A stretch of DNA of 64,000 nucleotides from Streptococcus infantis SPAR10 (GTDB lineage: Bacteria; Bacillota; Bacilli; Lactobacillales; Streptococcaceae), in assembly GCF_000279535.1 (NCBI RefSeq), contig NZ_ALCH01000004.1, positions 131,501-195,500 of the forward strand. The letters run 5' to 3'. Positions 60,508-64,000 of this stretch are shown here, piece after piece. The notes under the pieces were generated by a model. The model saw nothing but the letters and a program-made list of their open reading frames with translations. It made no database searches and was not told where the DNA came from. Numbering within the stretch: the stretch's first letter is position 1; the number at the start of each line of letters is the position of its first letter. The position numbers and the translations under genes are program-made.

Positions 60508-61035
60508 ATGCATACAGCCTTGGTTTTGGGATACTCAGCTTTTGATTTAGGAGTGTTTAATGAAAAGGATATTCGGTTAAAAATTATAAAAAAAGCCATT
60601 CGTAGAGATTTGGAAAGATTAGCTGAGGAAGGGTTGAAATGGCTAGTTTTCACAGGCACTCTTGGTTTTGAACATTGGGTTTTAGAAGTCGCCAAGGAAA
60701 TGAAAGATGACTATGGATTCCAACTAGCGACTATTTTTGATTTTGAAACACATGGCTCGAATTGGAATGAAGCAAATCAGATCAAATTGAGTGATTTTAA
60801 ACAGGTCGATTTTATCAAGTATGCCTATCCATCCTATGAGCATAAAAGCCAATTGAGAGATTACCAGATTTTTTTACTTGAAAATACAGATGGAGCCTAT
60901 CTTTTTTATGATCAAGAAAATGAAACAAAACTGAGATTTTTTTACGAACTGATGAAAAAGAAAGACAACTATATTACAAAAAGATTAACATTTGAGGATT
61001 TAAACGAAATAGCCGAAAATTTTTCCGAAAATTGA
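60508..61035 (+). CDS. YpsA/DUF1273 SLOG-fold protein
   Basis: 175 residues beginning [17 protein letters not shown], with [20 protein letters not shown], the nucleotide-binding SLOG/DprA-like Rossmann core. In B. subtilis and S. aureus YpsA affects cell division, and here too it sits beside gpsB. An upstream open frame to 60433 has no start signal; ATG 60508 follows GAAAGGGTG. Confidence 0.9.
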   Translation: MHTALVLGYSAFDLGVFNEKDIRLKIIKKAIRRDLERLAEEGLKWLVFTGTLGFEHWVLEVAKEMKDDYGFQLATIFDFETHGSNWNEANQIKLSDFKQVDFIKYAYPSYEHKSQLRDYQIFLLENTDGAYLFYDQENETKLRFFYELMKKKDNYITKRLTFEDLNEIAENFSEN

Positions 61036-61045
61036 GGCTTTGACC

Positions 61046-61075
61046 TTGCTTTTTGTTTGCCTTTTTTTATATAAT
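61046..61075 (+). promoter_or_regulatory. Promoter of gpsB
   Basis: TTGCTT (61046-61051), 18 bases, TATAAT (61070-61075). Confidence 0.7.
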
Positions 61076-61104
61076 AATACTAGTAACTGAGAATGGAGAG
61101 AGAC

Positions 61105-61440
61105 ATGGCAAGTATTATTTTTACAGCAAAGGATATTTTTGAGCAGGATTTCGGAAGAGAGGTACGTGGATACAGTAAAGCAGAGGTAGATGAATTCTTA
61201 GATGACGTTATCAAGGATTATGAAACCTATGCAGCGTTGGTTAAATCATTGCGCTTGGAAGTCGCAGAATTGAAAGAACAATTGGCGAACAAACCTCAAG
61301 TGTCACCTGTATCTGTAACGTCTGAGCCTGCTGAGCTTGGAAGTACGACTTCTATGACTAACTTTGATATCTTGAAACGTTTGAATCGTCTTGAAAAAGA
61401 AGTATTTGGAAAACAAATCGTAGAAAATTCTGATTTCTAA
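61105..61440 (+). CDS. gpsB: Cell division regulator GpsB
   Basis: 111-residue DivIVA-like coiled-coil protein that coordinates septal and peripheral wall synthesis with PBPs and StkP. N-terminal domain [32 protein letters not shown] (lipid- and PBP-binding), linker near 65-85, C-terminal trimerisation helix [20 protein letters not shown] 61105 is used, matching the family start; an in-frame ATG 12 bases upstream is the ribosome-site region. Confidence 0.95.
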   Translation: MASIIFTAKDIFEQDFGREVRGYSKAEVDEFLDDVIKDYETYAALVKSLRLEVAELKEQLANKPQVSPVSVTSEPAELGSTTSMTNFDILKRLNRLEKEVFGKQIVENSDF

Positions 61441-61453
61441 GAATCATACAGTT

Positions 61454-61849
61454 GTGCAATTTTTGGATAATCGCGTGGAGAGTTTATCTTTTCATGAGGA
61501 AAGTCCATGCTAGCACAGGCTGTGATGCCTGTAGTGTTTGTGCTAGGCGAAACCATAAGCCTAGGGACGAGAAATCGTTACGGCGAGTGAATAGACTAAG
61601 TTTTCGGATATGTTTTAGTAGCTCTGAAAGTGCCACAGTGACGAAGTCTCTCTGGAAACAGAGAGAGTGGAACGCGGTAAACCCCTCAAGCTAGCAACCC
61701 AAATTTTGGTCGGGGCATGGAGTGCGCGGAAACGAACGTAGTACTCTGACTGCTAGCAGCTTTTAGCTGTTAGCGGTAGACAGATGATTATCGAAAGAAG
61801 TGGTCCTAGTCACTTCTGGAACAAAACATGGCTTATAGAAAATTGCATA
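61454..61849 (+). ncRNA. rnpB: RNase P RNA (bacterial class B)
   Basis: Ends pair as P1 (TGCAATTTT at 61455-61463 with AAAATTGCA at 61839-61847). Universal core blocks are present: GAGGAAAGTCCATGC, GTGCTAGGCGAAACC, GCCACAGTGACGAAG, GAGTGGAACGCGGTAAACC and the 3' GACAGATGATTATCG. About 396 bases, Bacillus/Streptococcus-type. The gpsB-rnpB adjacency is typical of streptococci. A short open frame inside is not a gene. Confidence 0.96.
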
Positions 61850-61850
61850 T

Positions 61851-61887
61851 AGGTTGGGGCTGAGAAATTTTCTCAACCTCATTTTTT
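61851..61887 (+). terminator. Terminator of rnpB
   Basis: AGGTTG with CAACCT enclosing GAGAA/TTCTC, then six T's. Confidence 0.82.
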
Positions 61888-61922
61888 AAAGGTGAACAAG
61901 AGAAAGGTCTTTAAAGACTGAC

Positions 61923-63101
61923 ATGAAACAAACATTTAATTTAATCGCGACTGCTGCAGCAGGCTTAGAGGCTGTTGTAGGTCGGGAAGTGCGTGCACTT
62001 GGCTATGACTGTCAAGTTGAGAATGGTCGCGTTCGCTTTGAAGGAGATGTAAAGGCAATTATTGAAACCAATTTGTGGCTACGAGCTGCAGATAGGATTA
62101 AGATTGTTGTTGGGACTTTTCCAGCAAAAACATTTGAAGAACTTTTTCAAGGAGTTTTTGCCTTAGATTGGGAAAACTATCTACCACTTGGAGCACGTTT
62201 TCCAATTTCAAAGGCTAAGTGTGTCAAATCAAAACTTCATAATAAACCTAGTGTTCAAGCTATTTCTAAAAAGGCAGTTGTCAAGAAATTGCAGAAACAT
62301 TACGCTCGACCAGAAGGCGTTCCCTTGATGGAAAATGGCCCAGAGTTTAAAATAGAGGTTTCAATTCTTAAAGATGTAGCGACGGTCATGATTGATACCA
62401 GTGGTTCTAGTCTTTTCAAACGAGGTTATCGTACTGAAAAAGGTGGTGCTCCTATTAAAGAGAACATGGCAGCAGCAATTCTGCAATTATCAAACTGGTA
62501 TCCAGATAAACCTTTGATCGACCCAACTTGTGGTTCAGGAACCTTCTGTATTGAGGCAACTATGATTGCTCGTAATATGGCGCCAGGCTTACGCCGTTCC
62601 TTTGCTTTCGAAGAATGGAATTGGGTTAGCGATCGTTTGATTCAGGAGATTCGTACGGAAGCTAGCAAGAAGATTAATCGTGAGATTGAGCTAGACATCA
62701 TGGGCTGTGATATCGATGGCCGCATGGTGGAAATTGCTAAGGCAAATTCTCAGGCTGCGGGGGTTTCTAAGGATATCCACTTTAAGCAGATGCGCGTGCA
62801 GGATTTGCGTACAGATAAGATTAATGGTGTCATCATATCCAATCCTCCATATGGAGAACGTTTATCCGATGACGCTGGAGTCACTAAGCTCTATGCTGAG
62901 ATGGGAGAGGTATTTGCACCACTTAAAACTTGGAGTAAATTTATCCTGACCAGTGATGAAGCTTTTGAAAGTAAATACGGTAGTCAGGCAGATAAAAAAC
63001 GGAAACTCTATAATGGTACTTTGAAAGTTGATTTATATCAATATTTTGGTCAACGAGTGAAAAGACAAGATGTCGAAATAGAAAGGAATGCAAATGAGTA
63101 A
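61923..63101 (+). CDS. rlmL: THUMP-domain 23S rRNA (guanine-N2) methyltransferase, RlmL-like
   Basis: 392 residues: THUMP RNA-binding domain (about 45-160), then a Rossmann methylase with IDPTCGSGTFCIEA (SAM loop) and the catalytic NPPYGER. E. coli RlmL is twice as long because it is fused to RlmK; this stand-alone form is the Gram-positive version. Overlaps mapZ by 8 bases. Confidence 0.9.
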   Translation: MKQTFNLIATAAAGLEAVVGREVRALGYDCQVENGRVRFEGDVKAIIETNLWLRAADRIKIVVGTFPAKTFEELFQGVFALDWENYLPLGARFPISKAKCVKSKLHNKPSVQAISKKAVVKKLQKHYARPEGVPLMENGPEFKIEVSILKDVATVMIDTSGSSLFKRGYRTEKGGAPIKENMAAAILQLSNWYPDKPLIDPTCGSGTFCIEATMIARNMAPGLRRSFAFEEWNWVSDRLIQEIRTEASKKINREIELDIMGCDIDGRMVEIAKANSQAAGVSKDIHFKQMRVQDLRTDKINGVIISNPPYGERLSDDAGVTKLYAEMGEVFAPLKTWSKFILTSDEAFESKYGSQADKKRKLYNGTLKVDLYQYFGQRVKRQDVEIERNANE

Positions 63102-64000
63102 GAAAAGACGCAATCGCCATCACAAGGATGAGCAAGAATCTAAATTTGAATTTGAAGAGGCTAAAGATTTAACGGTTGGTCAGGCTATTCGTAAGAACGA
63201 AGAAGTTGAAGCAGGTGTGACTCCAGATGATACCATCTTAGATAAATATATCAAGCAACACCGTGAAGAAATCGAAGCAGACAAATTTGAAAATTTACAA
63301 ACGAAAAAAGAGGAGTCTACTCAAAGCTTGGATGATATGATCCAAGAAGTGAGAGAAACTGCTGAACAAGAAAATGTGTTAAGTCCGGAAGAGGAAGCAA
63401 TTGCTCTTGCAGTAGCCACAGATACAACTGAAATCGTTGCCCAAGAAGCCGAAGAAGAGGAAACCAGAGTTCTCGAGCAACCTTTTAAGCATGAATTGGA
63501 AGCTGTGGAAATGGCTGAGGTTGATAACTCCGAAGTTGCAGTGGTTTATGAGGAAAATGAAGATCAACTTCAACCCTTGTCTCGTTCTGCTCTAGCAGAT
63601 GATGAACCACAAAATAAAAAGAAATGGGTAATTTTGTCTGCCATTATTTTGCTATTCCTCTTGATTTTTGGAGGTGGCTATTACGTTTATCGTCAGATTA
63701 CGCGTTCTTCTCAAGAGCTTCAAACGAAGGCGGCGGATTCAGGTTTGGTAAGCAATCAGTCAGTCTATGAACAATTTAATACGCTCTACGACACGTTTTA
63801 TACTGATGAAAACAAAACGGCTCTTAAAAATAGCCAGTTTAGTCAACTGAATCAATTGAAGGAACTTCTAGATAAACTAGAAGGAGCGAGAGAACATACT
63901 CTAGCCAAATCAAAATATGATAGTCTAGAAACCCAAATAAAGGCTATCCAAGAAGTGAACTCTCAATTTGAAACTCCAGCTATTACAGATGGTGTCTTGG
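63094..64000 (+). CDS. mapZ: Midcell-anchored protein MapZ, N-terminal part (cut by window end)
   Basis: MapZ (LocZ) marks the division site and positions FtsZ in streptococci; it is an StkP substrate. The 302 codons visible give a cytoplasmic acidic region (starts MSKKRRNRHHKDEQ; about 1-175, rich in Glu, Asp, Thr), one membrane helix (178-198, WVILSAIILLFLLIFGGGYY), and the start of the extracellular domain. AAAGGAATG precedes the ATG; overlaps rlmL by 8 bases. Confidence 0.93.
   Translation, partial: MSKKRRNRHHKDEQESKFEFEEAKDLTVGQAIRKNEEVEAGVTPDDTILDKYIKQHREEIEADKFENLQTKKEESTQSLDDMIQEVRETAEQENVLSPEEEAIALAVATDTTEIVAQEAEEEETRVLEQPFKHELEAVEMAEVDNSEVAVVYEENEDQLQPLSRSALADDEPQNKKKWVILSAIILLFLLIFGGGYYVYRQITRSSQELQTKAADSGLVSNQSVYEQFNTLYDTFYTDENKTALKNSQFSQLNQLKELLDKLEGAREHTLAKSKYDSLETQIKAIQEVNSQFETPAITDGVL

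Noticed and set aside
61452-61694. 80-codon open frame just after gpsB
   Set aside because: Lies wholly inside the RNase P RNA gene, whose conserved core explains the sequence.

Overview
This 64 kb window is a low-GC Firmicute chromosome segment. It almost certainly comes from a mitis-group Streptococcus (S. mitis/oralis/infantis type, close to but probably not S. pneumoniae). The evidence is the complete streptococcal type II fatty-acid cluster (fabM-fabT-fabH-acpP-fabK-fabD-fabG-fabF-accB-fabZ-accC-accD-accA), mapZ and gpsB beside a class-B RNase P RNA, an AliA-type peptide lipoprotein, ClpL, LuxS, PBP1a-RecU, and CtsR, CodY, FabT and CcpA sites that match published consensus sequences. I saw no tRNA, rRNA, CRISPR, insertion sequence, phage or integrase; this is nearly all core chromosome with a few accessory inserts.

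Layout. 1-1830: end of groES, then groEL. 1926-5151 (minus): serS with its own T-box leader, a DUF956/ManO-like gene and aspartate kinase. 5405-15945 (plus): fatty-acid synthesis, with a FabT operator at fabT and another at fabK and an attenuator-like hairpin after acpP. 16099-16824: a CPBP-family membrane protein. 16878-24429 (minus): nusB, yqhY-like Asp23, efp, then an accessory membrane module (SPFH protein with seven 12-residue repeats, a Tim44-like zinc-ribbon membrane protein, a 130-aa membrane protein), then gatB, gatA, gatC. 24642-26043: two tandem YwaF/TMEM164-like membrane paralogues. 26251-27795: prfC. 28071-32419 (minus): a CPBP protein, an unknown membrane protein, and the Trk potassium system. 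32714-35876: trmL behind a candidate 23S-methyl RNA leader, then an FMN riboswitch driving ribU with a PAP2 phosphatase, a ParB-like protein and a frameshifted acetyltransferase. 36108-37319: rplK-rplA. 37523-42111: ilvB-ilvN-ilvC-ilvA behind a CodY box. 42194-43411: a stomatin-like protein and a small helix-turn-helix-like protein. 43494-45799 (minus): an amino-acid ABC transporter. 45938-48735: a DUF2207 protein and uppP. 48771-49832 (minus): dinB. 50071-52386: pflB with a cre site. 52617-54892: a 30-codon leader ORF and clpL between two CtsR operator clusters. 54951-55433 (minus): luxS. 55639-57615: aliA-like. 57694-60440 (minus): pbp1A and recU. 60508-64000: ypsA-like, gpsB, rnpB, an rlmL-like methylase and the 5' part of mapZ.

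Themes. The window groups membrane lipid synthesis, envelope maintenance (UppP, PBP1a, MapZ, GpsB), branched-chain amino acid synthesis and stress chaperones (GroESL, ClpL). RNA-level control is frequent: T-box, FMN riboswitch, candidate 23S-methyl RNA, L1 leader and an acpP/fabK attenuator. The least explained parts are the SPFH/Tim44-like module (18345-21165), the tandem YwaF paralogues in which one copy has Ser for a conserved Cys, the duplicated CtsR control region of clpL with its leader ORF, and a perfect inverted repeat on the fabM promoter. All calls come from reading the sequence without database searches.
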